In this document: one piece after another, positions 40,601 to 49,100 of the stretch
Numbering within the stretch: position 1 is the stretch's first letter
Layout: each line of letters begins with the position of its first letter
Assembly (NCBI RefSeq): GCF_017254915.1
Contig: NZ_JAFKCT010000010.1
Location: forward strand, 1 to 52,569
Source: Algoriphagus oliviformis
GTDB taxonomy: Bacteria; Bacteroidota; Bacteroidia; Cytophagales; Cyclobacteriaceae
Reading direction: 5' to 3'
DNA: 52,569 nt
Position numbers and translations under genes: made by a program
The notes under the pieces: model-generated
The model's input: only the letters and a program-made list of their open reading frames with translations
What the model was told of the DNA's origin: nothing
Databases searched by the model: none

Positions 40601-41969
40601 GGTTGTTTTGGGTGGTTTGTCCATCCGCGTTGGTGTAGATTCCGCCGCCGTCTTGCTTGTACACGCAAAAGCGGTCGATCAGATTGTTTCTCACGATGGT
40701 ATAGTCCCCGCCAAAGTGGATTCCATTGTATCCGGTATTGAGGATGCGGTTTTTCTCGATGATGGAATTGTCAGAATCGGAGCCGATATACAGGCCTATG
40801 CTCTGGAGGTCGCTGGATTTTCCCATTCCCTGGAAGGGCATGGAGTTTTCCACCAGGTTGTTTCGCAGCGTGATCCTGGGGCTACCGTAAAACACAAAAA
40901 CGCCACTGTTTAGGCTGTTTTTGATGGTGTTGTCGCTGATGTTCAAGTCAGGCACCTCCTCCATATACACCCCGTTTTCACCGGCAGACTCAAGGGTACA
41001 GTTGGTGATGGTGAAGTTACCCGACTTTGTGACGTAGAAGATGCTTTTGTTGCTGCCTTTGAAGTGGAGGTTGGTGAAGGTGATGTTCTTCACATAGGCT
41101 TGGTTGGTCACCAGATAGTCCCGATTGGCGACCTTGACGGTGGTACCGGAAGCACGGGTCGGGCCAGCGTAGACGGTGACGGTCTTCAGGCCGGCATTGT
41201 AGGCCCATTCGCCAAACTGATCCAAAGCCTTGACATGGTTTTGGATAAAATAGCCATAGCCTACCTTGGCTGCATAGGGGGTGTTGATGGTCTCGTAGTT
41301 GATGGTGCTGCCGGAGACCGACGTGATGGGGTGGCGGTCGATGATCCAGTTGTTTTTGCGGATGACTATTTCCCCTCCGGTCCAGTCAGTTCCGTTGGCT
41401 TGGCCCACGAGCGAGTTGGGGCTGGCGATACTTACGATGTCCAAAAAGCGGTTTTCACTGCCCGCATTGGGGTAGCTTCCTATTTCACGAAGCTGGCCGT
41501 CCATCTCCAGAACCTGGATTTTCGCACTGTGTAGGTTGGGAAGGGAGGCTTCGTAGAGGCCTCCGCCCAAGGATCTCCAGGTCTGGATTTCCTCCAGGGA
41601 AGTGATGATCGCCGGGGCTCCAGTGCCATAAGAAGTGTATACGATGGGGTTTCCGGTGTCTCCTCCCTTGACGATGTTGATCGTCCCGTAAAAGACTTCG
41701 CCTGCGGCAAAAAGCACCCGGTCACCGGCCGTCAGGGCGCTGGCCACCGCATTGAGCTTGTCGATGGTTTTCCAGGGCGTGTCCGGGTTTTGTGCCTCGG
41801 TGATCGAGCGGTTGTCATCCCCTCTGCTGGTGGAGAAGTAGTAGTCGGTGCTGTAGCCAGCCAGGGGGTACAACAGGCAAAACGCCAAAAGCCCAAGAAT
41901 GGGAAGTGCGCTGATGGGATTTTTGCAAAGCCTCAAATCGGATTTGCATCGGGTGTAGAGAGGTTCCAT
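34662..41969 (-). CDS. Giant secreted beta-helix protein with 16 Ig-like repeats and T9SS tail
   Basis: The 2435-residue protein has a signal segment (hydrophobic 20-40, ending LAGYS), then a right-handed parallel beta-helix of the polysaccharide-lyase/NosD type (about 42-610: FSTSRGDDNRSITEAQNPDTPWKT and many N-I-T-L-x-N-N turns). A beta-sandwich-like part (about 660-790) follows, then 16 Ig-like domains of the Big_7 type (842-2344, DNA 34938-39445). The last 80 residues are a type A T9SS sorting domain: SPNPAQKFVNLRL, MTGRLVETFEL, GIYLFKI. So it is exported by type IX secretion and probably attached to or released from the cell surface. Lack of a clear lyase active site means binding or lysis of polysaccharide is only a guess. 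The Ig repeats are nearly identical at DNA level. It is convergent with the exopolysaccharide export operon. Confidence 0.9.
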   Translation of the reverse strand: MEPLYTRCKSDLRLCKNPISALPILGLLAFCLLYPLAGYSTDYYFSTSRGDDNRSITEAQNPDTPWKTIDKLNAVASALTAGDRVLFAAGEVFYGTINIVKGGDTGNPIVYTSYGTGAPAIITSLEEIQTWRSLGGGLYEASLPNLHSAKIQVLEMDGQLREIGSYPNAGSENRFLDIVSIASPNSLVGQANGTDWTGGEIVIRKNNWIIDRHPITSVSGSTINYETINTPYAAKVGYGYFIQNHVKALDQFGEWAYNAGLKTVTVYAGPTRASGTTVKVANRDYLVTNQAYVKNITFTNLHFKGSNKSIFYVTKSGNFTITNCTLESAGENGVYMEEVPDLNISDNTIKNSLNSGVFVFYGSPRITLRNNLVENSMPFQGMGKSSDLQSIGLYIGSDSDNSIIEKNRILNTGYNGIHFGGDYTIVRNNLIDRFCVYKQDGGGIYTNADGQTTQNNQGREIHGNIILNGLGNMEGNEEKELLAHGIYADDMAAGIKLYENTIHNISGSGIFLHNNNNLELTENTIYKVPINILASHDNIGTPIRDITIENNHLSRVFDEELVMSLTTNDYDIAEFGQLDNNYFLDPYNSEFIFHSKDAGDTPSGQTRNITSWRDAFAYDLNSNKPRFNLQRYDIVTSSPIKSSSFDSNIDIVAGTYGGVSEWLPDGIEGGSLSITPNPGEHVLTYIQIGAVEAGEEILIEFDSKSEVENKEIQLFLEKTYDDNQEGTLRYFATRLEPQKIQILFQAGVSASNESVVIKINQPSESVIFDNMAISKVTTKELNILEYIHFEYNYSDTEIEVPLPGIYRNAKNEIFNQKATIPPYGSVLLVKTNINLPDLPPSPIGIAISEPEPDETFYAGEDIFINTEINDPTGLLNRVFFFQGDTIIARVYAPPFQYTWPAPIPGNYDLKAVALDNFGQRAESELVPISVLVGSPPNLPPTVEITSPADNQSIDLGVDILVSTLPSDPDGTVDRVEIFEGNNLLGTLTEAPYELIWSPSDIDYYTLQAVVYDNLGSSGVSAQIKVNITEPPTPNQAPSIQISEPSEGDYFLYGQGILIQTDPKDPENDIDKVEFYSGSDLIGTASSAPFDLNWPNAAAGSHALKSIIYDREGLTGESDLVNISVIDTALVNFPPIVTVEEPIRESVVGTGAILKVLISIYDAEDDVERVEFYANGELVGTIESDPIELDWPVQLGVGTYLTYAVAYDAGGNQTQSDIVILHVVPQSEVNLPPTISISHPTDGYDYSYGESILVKTNPYDPENGIDNVSLYIDGTLMAQMQEAPYDWEWASIPIGTHQLYAVVTDQSGQTGTSETIEVSISNYAPSIAIVEPFDGQEFALGEDVLIKTNPIDPENEIQHVEFFYNEEIFALITEAPWEYNWVSPPAGTYTLKTKVFDIHGLTAESSRPVISVIENLAPTVVLTTPTDGALVDLGDDVLLSATPNDPEGLVERVEFYSNDGLLATVNAAPYEFIWPTPPAGTHAIRAIAFDQAGFSGESETATVTVRENLPPSITLVEPVDGQVFNLGDDVLIKTEPVDPEGQIEHVEFFYNEQIFAIVTEAPYEFNWVNPPVGTYTLKTKVFDAKGLTAESARPTIAVVENLPPTVSLTAPADGAVIDLGDDVLLSATPSDPEGRVQKVEFFANGSLLATLTAAPYEFNWESPSAGNYAVKAVVTDDAAQTGESAEATITVRENLPPSITLVEPVDGQVFNLGDDVLIKTEPVDPEGQIEHVEFFYNEQIFAIVTEAPYEFNWVNPPVGTYTLKTKVFDAKGLTAESARPTIAVRENLPPTVTLTAPADGAVIDLGNDVLLSATPSDPEGRVQKVEFFANGSLLATLTAAPYEFNWESPSAGNYAIKAVVTDDAAQTGESAEAMITVRENLPPTVTLTAPTDGAVLDLGDDVLLSATPSDPEGRVQKVEFFANGSLVATLTAAPYEFNWESPSAGNYAVKAVVTDDAAQTGESAEATITVRENLPPSITLVEPVDGQVFNLGDDVLIKTEPMDPEGEIEHVEFFYNEQIFAIVTEAPYEFNWVNPPVGTYTLKTKVFDAKGLTAESSRPTIAIVENLPPTVTLTAPTDGAVIDLGDDVLLSATPSDPEGRVQTVEFFANGSLLATLTAAPYEFNWESPSAGNYAIKAVVTDDAAQTGESAEATITVRENLPPSITLVEPVDGQVFNLGDDVLIKTEPVDPEGQIEHVEFFYNEQIFAIVTEAPYEFNWVNPPVGTYTLKTKVFDAKGLTAESSRPTIEVRSNQAPSITIVEPTDGQVFQAGENILIRTEPSDPENRIQHVEFFYNEQIFALITEPPYEFNWVNPPVGTYTLKTKVFDLDGLTAESARPTIMVVEGSAAGTLGEQPMVHASPNPAQKFVNLRLFNFRQVQTISIQVVDMTGRLVETFELEKGTSKIKVDLEDYVPGIYLFKILGDNNVLVVKKIIKH
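34938..39445 (-). repeat. In-gene tandem repeats, 16 Ig-like units of about 279 bp
   Basis: Units 6-16 are exactly 93 codons except for small drift; unit borders fall at 35216/35217, 35495/35496 and so on. Two types alternate: type A (LPPSITLVEPVDGQVFNLGD) and type B (LPPTVTLTAPTDGAVIDLGD), in order A B A B A B B A B A A from unit 6 to 16. Units 8-15 (35217-37449) are almost identical within type. Units 1-5 are older and diverged, with lengths of 92-98 codons. Confidence 0.9.
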
Positions 41970-42380
41970 GGCCCTGTCGGTTGGTGAAAATAAAAGGTTT
42001 AAGAACTAAAAACTTATCCGGTTTGCCTTTGCGGAAGTCCGGTGTGTGGGAAGGTTGGTTCGTCCTCAGGTCATCTGCTCGGGCAGGCTTGCTTGCAGTA
42101 GGACGCTAGCGATAGCCATGCTTTTTTGTCTAAAAATCCTTCCTGTAACGCTCAAAATATACCGAAAAATGTATTTGGCATAAATTAATCGGGTTGCTAT
42201 TTTGAGTTTCCTGATTAAAGTCAGCAAAAGTGCCCTATGTATTTGGGGATTTCTTGGCAGCGGCCGCGGAAGAGGTACGGCAGCTGTCCAAGAATGGGAA
42301 AAAGCGACCCGCATCGTGCTTCCAAGGGGAGGGCTAGGAGCTATAGGCAGATCTTTTTTCGATAGGCTATGTTTTGTCCT
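41970..42380. other. Intergenic region without recognised genes
   Basis: This 411-bp stretch separates the giant protein gene from the frameshifted regulator. It holds an imperfect inverted repeat (TCTTGGCAGC / GCTGTCCAAGA, 42254-42295) and AT-rich DNA near 42160-42200 that could include the promoter of the giant gene. I see no gene. Confidence 0.5.
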
Positions 42381-43060
42381 CTAGGGTAGCTCCGCAGTAG
42401 TCGGTGCCTTTAGCTTTTGGAGCTTGACGAGGTGGGATTTCTGGGTTTTGTAAAATTGACCAGGGGAAGTCCGACAGACAGTTCGCTCAAACTGGCCCGT
42501 AGCGTGTGCTGTTTTCCTTTGGCAAAAATGTGAATATAGCTCCCCTCTTCCCTGATCCATAGGATGTCCGCCACGTGGATTTTCCTAAGCCAGCCACTTT
42601 CCCGGACAAAGAGCTCCCTTGTCGTCTTTTTCGTTTTGGACGCGTCAGTTTGCGGATTGTCGCCTTTTTTCCTGAAGATTTCCCTAGCCAATTCGATGGC
42701 GGCAGCCATGCTCTCCGGAGTGCATGGCTTCCCGAGCGTTACTTCCGGCTGCAGCTGCTTCTGCAAGTCTTCCTTCTCAGGCTCAGAGGGCGATGTCAGT
42801 AGGACTAGGGGCACGCCACAGCGCTCGCGGAGTTGCTTCACAAGCTGGATACCGGAGCTCGCCCTTTTTGGATGGATATCGACAAGGACGGCGTTTGTGG
42901 TATGGTCTGCCATCAGGTTGAGCATTGGCTCAGCCCCTGGTGGGATAGTCGTCGTTGGGTAGCCCGACGCAATCAATAGCGCTTTGATGTCTTCATCGGA
43001 ATCGGGCGTGTCCTTCACGATCAGGATTCGCTGTTGGGCTTCATTGCTGTTCAAGTGCAT
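42381..43060 (-). pseudogene. Receiver-LytTR response regulator with a C-terminal frameshift
   Basis: The undisturbed frame gives 216 residues (42410-43060): a receiver domain (about 10-125) and a LytTR DNA-binding domain (about 148-200: ELFVRESGWLRKIHVADILW, EGSYIHIFAKGKQHTLRASL). After VNF the frame turns into TKPRNPTSSSSKS and stops. Reading one base back in the run of four As at 42452-42455 gives FYKTQKSHLVKLQKLKAP, the expected last LytTR strand, ending at 42381. So one T seems lost on the coding strand. The receiver keeps Asp in VLVDIH, Thr in LLTS and Lys in LGKPC, but the acidic pair is KD instead of ED/DD. Upstream 578 bp have no gene, and its kinase partner is not here. It may be a pseudogene, a tolerated change or a sequencing error. 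Confidence 0.75.
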
Positions 43061-43638
43061 AAGCTAGGGGTTTTGCGGGTGCTCGAATGCCACTCTCTTG
43101 TCCAATCGGCCTTGAATGGCTCGGTGGCCGGAAAAAAAATGAAGTTCATCTTAAAATTTGAAAAAGGGATGGCCTGGTCCTCTAGTGAGTGGACAGGCTG
43201 GTTTGGTATTCATATGGCTAGGGCTTGTTTTAAAAAAGTAAAAGAGGGCTCCGTTTTTCAAAAGGGAAGGCTACGATTGCCTTGCGGGGAGCTATGTGTT
43301 GAACTGTTTTTGTAGTCAAAATATTAGAGTGGATTAATTCTGCTTATCCAAATTAAGCTTCTGTTTTTGTCTTAACATCCTGCGTAATCGGCTGGATAAC
43401 TACGAAAGTCCAAATTTACATCTGTTTTGTGACCGAATGGCTTTTTTATGTAAGAAAAAGATAGTGTTATGTTATCCAATGTGCTTTGGTTTTCTGGGGA
43501 TATGCATAGGAGCGGTGTTTTTTGCTGTTTGGAAGCACATATATGGAATCTGTTTAGGTCTCTGAGAGGGTGAAAATCGTGGTTTAAGATTTTCGTTTGG
43601 GATCGGCTATACTTGGGCAAAAGGAGACTGAGACTGTG
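43061..43638. other. Intergenic region between divergent genes, no gene seen
   Basis: This 578-bp stretch separates the LytTR regulator (minus) from the first A/B-module gene (plus). The short open frames in it lack good starts and recognisable products. AT-rich DNA around 43320-43520 is the likely promoter zone for both directions. An AAGGAG at 43621-43626 precedes the plus-strand ATG by 12 bp and may be a ribosome binding site. Confidence 0.5.
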
Positions 43639-45975
43639 ATGACCAGCGGAGATTTTGACCATATTGGACTGAGGAGGCTTTTATTTTTTGTGGCCGTTTG
43701 CTTTGGAGGCTGTTCCTGGAGCTATGCCCAATCCGTGAAAGTGTACCCTACCGCTTCCTCTACCATCAGCAGCGACAGTAGGAGTTGCGGTGGTCTCTGC
43801 TTTGAGTCCACTGTCAAGAATAGGGCAAATGCGGTGGGGGCCGAAGACGCCAACTATGCACGACTCTACTCCAGTCCGGGCATTCTCGGCTACGCGGGCG
43901 CGTATCAAGCCGAGATCGAGCTGAGCTTCGCATCCAACCTTGCCGCCAATACCTGGTCCTATGTCAGGATTCAGGGGGACTCGGATCTTTTCGAAGCGCT
44001 GCTGGGCGGGTCTTTGGGAAATCTTATCGGTGGTATTCTAGGTTCTGTCCTGTTGGGAAGGCAGGAGATCCGCGTGCAGGCGCTAAACTCAGCCGGTACC
44101 GCAGTCCTGTCCAGAAGGAGCACCGAAGGATTCAACACCGACCGGGTGCGCTTGGTCATGGACAAAAACGGGCACTACTACCTCGCCATACGACCTAGCC
44201 AAGCCTACAACCGGATACGAATCCGGAATTTTTCCGTGGCAGGAGTGGGGCTGGGGGCGGAGTACACCCTGGACGTGTATCATGCCTTTTATTTTGGGAC
44301 GGAAGACAGATGTACCGACCGTCCTACCTTCACGAGCTTTGATGGAAGTGGAGCCACGCTGGATCTGCTGACGCTAAACCAGCAGAGCGCAGGGCTATAC
44401 AAAGCGATAGACGAACCTACCACTACCTATTCCGAAATTTCCCTCGGCGTCGTGGGCCTCAACGGCCAAGTAGAGCAGATGGTATTTTTCAATACCCCTA
44501 TAGCGCCTGGCAACGACATCCTCGTGAGCATGTCCAAGGATGCTTCTTTGGTCGATCTGAGCCTGCTCAACCATGTCGAGCTGGTCGCCTATGCCGAAGA
44601 TGTGGAAATCAAGGCCTTGGAGCTGTCCTCTCTCCTTGATCTGGATCTCTTGGGACTGTTTTCCTCGGGGCAGGTCTTCCAGTTTCCCATCAGCAGCGAA
44701 ACACTTTCCATCGACCGAATAGGAATACGCGTCTCCTCCTTGTTGGCGGTAGGGGTATTGGAGGGCAAGCTGCTTGTCAACTCCGTGACAGTAGCTCCGT
44801 CTCCCCCCACGATTGACCCTGTCTGGGAGGAAGACTCTTTTGTGGTCTGTGAGGGAAATACGGTAACGATCACACCCCAGGCTCTCGCTGGGCGGGTGCT
44901 GCATTGGTATCATGACCGGGAGGGAGCGGACTATATAGGAGAGGCCGCATCCTATGCCATCCCGGATGACCTGGTCCCCGGCGAGTACGACTATTTCGTG
45001 AGGACTGCGCTGGAGAGCTGCGCAGCGGAGAGCCTGCCGTCCAGCTTTACCGTCAAGGTGATTGCCAGGACTTTGCCGGACGATTTTGAAGTGGAGTCCT
45101 CCGAGGAGCTGCCCCGGGATGAACATGGAAACTACCGATATAAGGAAGGGCCTGACCCCGTTGTCCTCACTCCTGTAGCCGACGCTGCCGTGGGCGATGG
45201 GTATTTCGAATGGTATTTCGATACCGATATGCAGGATACCATCTACCATGGCAGCGTCAGGGACGAAGTGGTCTATGAGGTCGGAGCTGACGGAGTGCTG
45301 CGAATCAGCGGCCTGCCTTATTCAGAGGAAGCAAATCCTCTCCGCTACTATCTCAACTGGAATCCGGCAGACGGATGCGCCTCCCGACAGCCTAAGCAGG
45401 TAGATCTAGTGGCCCAGCTCAGAATCTTGCCGATCACGCTGAGGGGATTTACCGCAGGGAAGTTTGGTGCCGAGCAGGTTCGCCTGACTTGGCAGCTAGC
45501 CGCCAATGCCAACATTGAGCGGGTCAAGGTCATGAGGGCTGGACTCGATATGTGCTTTGTGGAACTGGCCAGCCTCACTGCCGAGGCCCACAGCCCTGGG
45601 GAATTTCTGGACCAAAAGCCCCTAGCCGGCTCAAACTACTATCGGCTGGAGCTGCAAAGCGAAGCCGGGGAAGTGGTCTTCGTCTCGGCACTTCAGCTGG
45701 TTGAGGTTGCTTTTGCCGAGGAGGCTGCGTTCCGCGTGTTTCCCAACCATTTTGAAAACCGCCTCCATCTCGCCTATACCAAAAAGGAAAGGGTGGAAGC
45801 CGAGGTCTTGCTCTACTCCGGCAGGGGAAGTCTGCTGAGGCGTGAGCGGGTAGCCTTTGCAGGAAGCCAAAGGGAATTCTCCATGGAAGGGCTTCATGGA
45901 TTGCCGACTGGAAACTACGTGCTGCAGATCGCCACGAAGGAGACTGCGGTCTCGCTGCATCTGGTGAAAAAGTGA
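43639..45975 (+). CDS. Secreted A/B-module surface protein with T9SS tail
   Basis: With the ATG at 43639 the protein has 778 residues and a signal peptide (LRRLLFFVAVCFGGCSWSYAQ). Module A follows (about 33-225: a Cys pair in SRSCGGLCFEST, SSPGILGYAGAYQAEIEL, the Leu/Gly loop LLGGSLGNLIGGILGSVLLG and YLAIRPSQAYNRIRIRNF). Module B (about 226-390) opens with FTSFDGSGATLDLL and contains TYSEISLGVVGLNG. An Ig-like segment (about 393-475, FVVCEGNTVTITPQ) and another beta-rich part come next. The last 80 residues are a T9SS type A-like sorting domain (FRVFPNHFENRLHL, GNYVLQIATKE, LHLVKK). The longer reading back to 43597 adds no signal. Modules A and B recur three times in the next gene. I do not recognise a described family; a beta-sandwich binding module is a guess. 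Confidence 0.85.
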   Translation: MTSGDFDHIGLRRLLFFVAVCFGGCSWSYAQSVKVYPTASSTISSDSRSCGGLCFESTVKNRANAVGAEDANYARLYSSPGILGYAGAYQAEIELSFASNLAANTWSYVRIQGDSDLFEALLGGSLGNLIGGILGSVLLGRQEIRVQALNSAGTAVLSRRSTEGFNTDRVRLVMDKNGHYYLAIRPSQAYNRIRIRNFSVAGVGLGAEYTLDVYHAFYFGTEDRCTDRPTFTSFDGSGATLDLLTLNQQSAGLYKAIDEPTTTYSEISLGVVGLNGQVEQMVFFNTPIAPGNDILVSMSKDASLVDLSLLNHVELVAYAEDVEIKALELSSLLDLDLLGLFSSGQVFQFPISSETLSIDRIGIRVSSLLAVGVLEGKLLVNSVTVAPSPPTIDPVWEEDSFVVCEGNTVTITPQALAGRVLHWYHDREGADYIGEAASYAIPDDLVPGEYDYFVRTALESCAAESLPSSFTVKVIARTLPDDFEVESSEELPRDEHGNYRYKEGPDPVVLTPVADAAVGDGYFEWYFDTDMQDTIYHGSVRDEVVYEVGADGVLRISGLPYSEEANPLRYYLNWNPADGCASRQPKQVDLVAQLRILPITLRGFTAGKFGAEQVRLTWQLAANANIERVKVMRAGLDMCFVELASLTAEAHSPGEFLDQKPLAGSNYYRLELQSEAGEVVFVSALQLVEVAFAEEAAFRVFPNHFENRLHLAYTKKERVEAEVLLYSGRGSLLRRERVAFAGSQREFSMEGLHGLPTGNYVLQIATKETAVSLHLVKK

Positions 45976-46135
45976 GGTGCTGGGAAGAAAAAAGAGGAAC
46001 AGGCTGGGGATGCCCACCTACGCAGCAAGCGAGTGGGATTTGGGTTCCGAGCCTCCTGAGATAGGATAATTGAAACAGTTTTTAAATGATAATATTTTGA
46101 CTATGAGTAGAATGGATACAGTGATGGGAGTGGGT

Positions 46136-49100
46136 GAGAGAAGGGGCGGACATGTATTTCTGGTCGTTTGTATGACTTTTTTGGCGGCTTTCCTTTTGGG
46201 GAATCGGGCCTATTCCCAGGTGACCAAGACCCTGGCAAACGAGGTGAGCTATACCAGTCCCAACGACAAGGTTACCTCTCTCTTGGGCTGTGGGCTAGGG
46301 CCGTGCTATGAGCCCACGGTTTTAAATGCGGCCAACGCACTTTCTGACGACGCCCAATACGCCAGGTTGCTGGCGAGTCCGGGCCTGCTCCTGGGTGCTG
46401 GGGCGTACAGCGGAGTCCTAGAGCTGAAGTTTGGCACAAGCTTGCCTGCGGAGACTTGGTCCTATGTACGCATCCATGCGGATGAGAGCTTGCTGGATGT
46501 CTTGCTCGGAGGGAGTCTGGGAGAGCTGCTCGGTGAGGTACTCGGAGTGGCGCTGCTTGGAAACCAAGGCATAGAGATTCAGGCTCGCAATGCGTCTAAC
46601 GACCTTGTCTTGTCGAGGACGAGCACCCAGGGGTTTGGATCAGGCCGGGTCAAGCTCGTGCAGGACGGAGAGGGAAGCTATTTTTTGGCGATCAAACCTG
46701 CCCAGGCATACGATAGAATCAGGATCATCAACCGCTCCATCTCCCTGGTAGGGCTCGGTACGGAATACTCCTTGGATGTATTCAATGCTTTTTACCTCTC
46801 GGGCGAAGATACTTGCGGGGAGAATCCCTTCACCTCCTTTGACGGAAGCGGCATTTTGCTGGATGTGCTGGACTTGGGTGGGGCAGGTGTTTCCAATGCG
46901 GGAAATGCCATCGACTCAGACCCTTTGACCTACTCCGAGATCAGCATTGGTACCTTGGGCTTGGGATCAGGGATCTATCAAAACGTATATTTTGATTCCC
47001 CGTCCGCGCCTGGGGACCACTTCAGGGTGAAGCTCGCTATGGAAGGCGGCAACCTGCTGACTGCGGAGGTTTTGGGCAGCATCGTCGTCAAAGCCTACCT
47101 TGGAGACACCGAGGTCTATTCCCAAGGATTGCGGGATGGCTTGATCTCAGGCTTGGATCTGCTGGCGCTATTGCAAAGTGGGGCGACGCTAAACCTCCCC
47201 TTTGGGCCTGGACGTGCATTTGACCGGGTGTCGGTCGGGATTGAATCCCTGGTGAGTGCTAATGTGATCCAGAATCCGGTGAGGATTTTCAGCATCGAGC
47301 GGTTCAATGCGGAATGTCCCGATCCCGAGCTGGCAGAGCCCGCACAGACGATTTCGCCATTTACCGCCCCGAGTTGTGCCGTGGAACTGGTCGATTGGTC
47401 TTATGCCAATTTTCCCCAAAACGCGATAGACGGAAACGGGGATTCCTTTGCGGTACTCTCAGCAAGTGCCGGGACAGCGCTGGGGCTGGGAGCTTATAGC
47501 AGCCATATCGAGTTAAGATACAGTTCCCCTGTCCCAGCTGGGGAGACCTCTTACATCAGGATTGGGTTTGAGGATGACGAGCTCGATGCCCTTTTGGGCG
47601 GCAGCCTCGGCTCTGAGCTGGCGGACCTGCTGGGTACCGTGGCACTGGGTGACCACTACTTTACCGTGACCCCCAAGACGCCTGGCGGCTCCGGGATCTA
47701 TACTGCCAGTAGCCAGAATGGTTTTGGAGCCCAAAATGTAAGGGTAGTCAGGGATGCGTCTGGAAAATTCTACATCGCAGTGACGGCTGCCCAAGCCTAC
47801 CAGTCGGTGAGGATCGAGCACTTCCTTACTTCCCTGCTGGGGATGGAAAACACCGCCACCATGCACGTGTTTGGCATGTGCAGGGAGACGGAGTTTGACC
47901 TCTGCGAGCAGGCGGTATTTACCGATTTCGACGGATCGGGTATCGCGCTGAGCCTGGCGGATATCTCTGCCGGCGGCGTGTTTGCTCCCGAGAATGCGAT
48001 AGACGAAAACTCCTCCAACTACTCGACCATCAATCTGGGAGTAGCTGGCGTAGGTGCCCGCGTGTACCAAAATGTCTATTTCAAAACCAAGTCCCAGGCC
48101 AGTGACGCCCTGAGGATCCGCCTGCAACTGGACCAACCGGGTATCCTCAATCTGGATCTGGTCGGTTCCTATCGCGTGATGCTCTACAGCGGCAGCGAGC
48201 TGGTTTACGACGAGCCTTTGCAGGCAGCTGTGCTGAACAATTTGGACCTACTGGGACTCCTGAATTCAGGAGGGGTCCAAGAATTGACCATCGAACCGGG
48301 CGTAGTCTATGACAGGGTGAGCTTTGGCCTCCAGTCTGTCGCGGCGATCAATACAAGTGCCCCGATCCGACTGTATGGGATAGCCCGGATTTCCGATGCC
48401 TGTCCAGATCCAGAGGTAGCTCAGCCGCCCTACCTGAGTCCTGTGTGCGCGGAGGAGCTGGTGAGCTCGAGGTTTGCGGACAATCTCCAGAATCTCTTCG
48501 ACGGAAATTTCAACAGCTATGCCACGATCAATTCCCGTGGGGGCCTTGTCGGAGATCTGGGTGCGTTTTCTGGTCACATTGCCTTGGGATTTGGAGATGG
48601 GGTGACGGCGGGTGCCGGCACCACTTCCTACATGAGGATAGATGCGGAGGCGGGCCTGTTGGAGGCACTCTTGGCTGGAAGTCTGGGAGAGGTCTTGGGC
48701 GACTTGCTCAACACGGTCGTTTTGGGCAACCACTATTTTAATGTCGTGGTCAATGGGACAGACGGCCTGCCGATTTTCACCGCCAGCAGCGCAAATGCTT
48801 TCTTTGGCTTTAACGACCAGGTAAAAGTCGTCCAGGACGAGCTTGGAAGATACTATCTGGCCATCACACCTGATCAGGACTACAGCAGCATACGCATCGA
48901 GGACCATACTTCCTCCCTACTCGTAGGCCAGGCCAACAGCATCAATATCTACGGCCTCTGCTACGATGAGGGAGCTGAGGCCTGTGCCACTGGGTTTACG
49001 ACTTCTTTTGATGGAACCGGACTGACGCTCGATGCGGGAGCAATAGGTGGCTATGGCGTGACCAATGCCGACCACGCTCTTGACAATAACAACAACGACG

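Noticed and set aside
42254..42295. Inverted repeat in the gap after the LytTR regulator as a terminator
   Set aside because: The stem is imperfect and lacks a T tract on either strand.
43034..43315. Plus-strand frame of 93 codons after the LytTR regulator
   Set aside because: It overlaps the regulator start on the other strand and has no signal, motif or promoter support.
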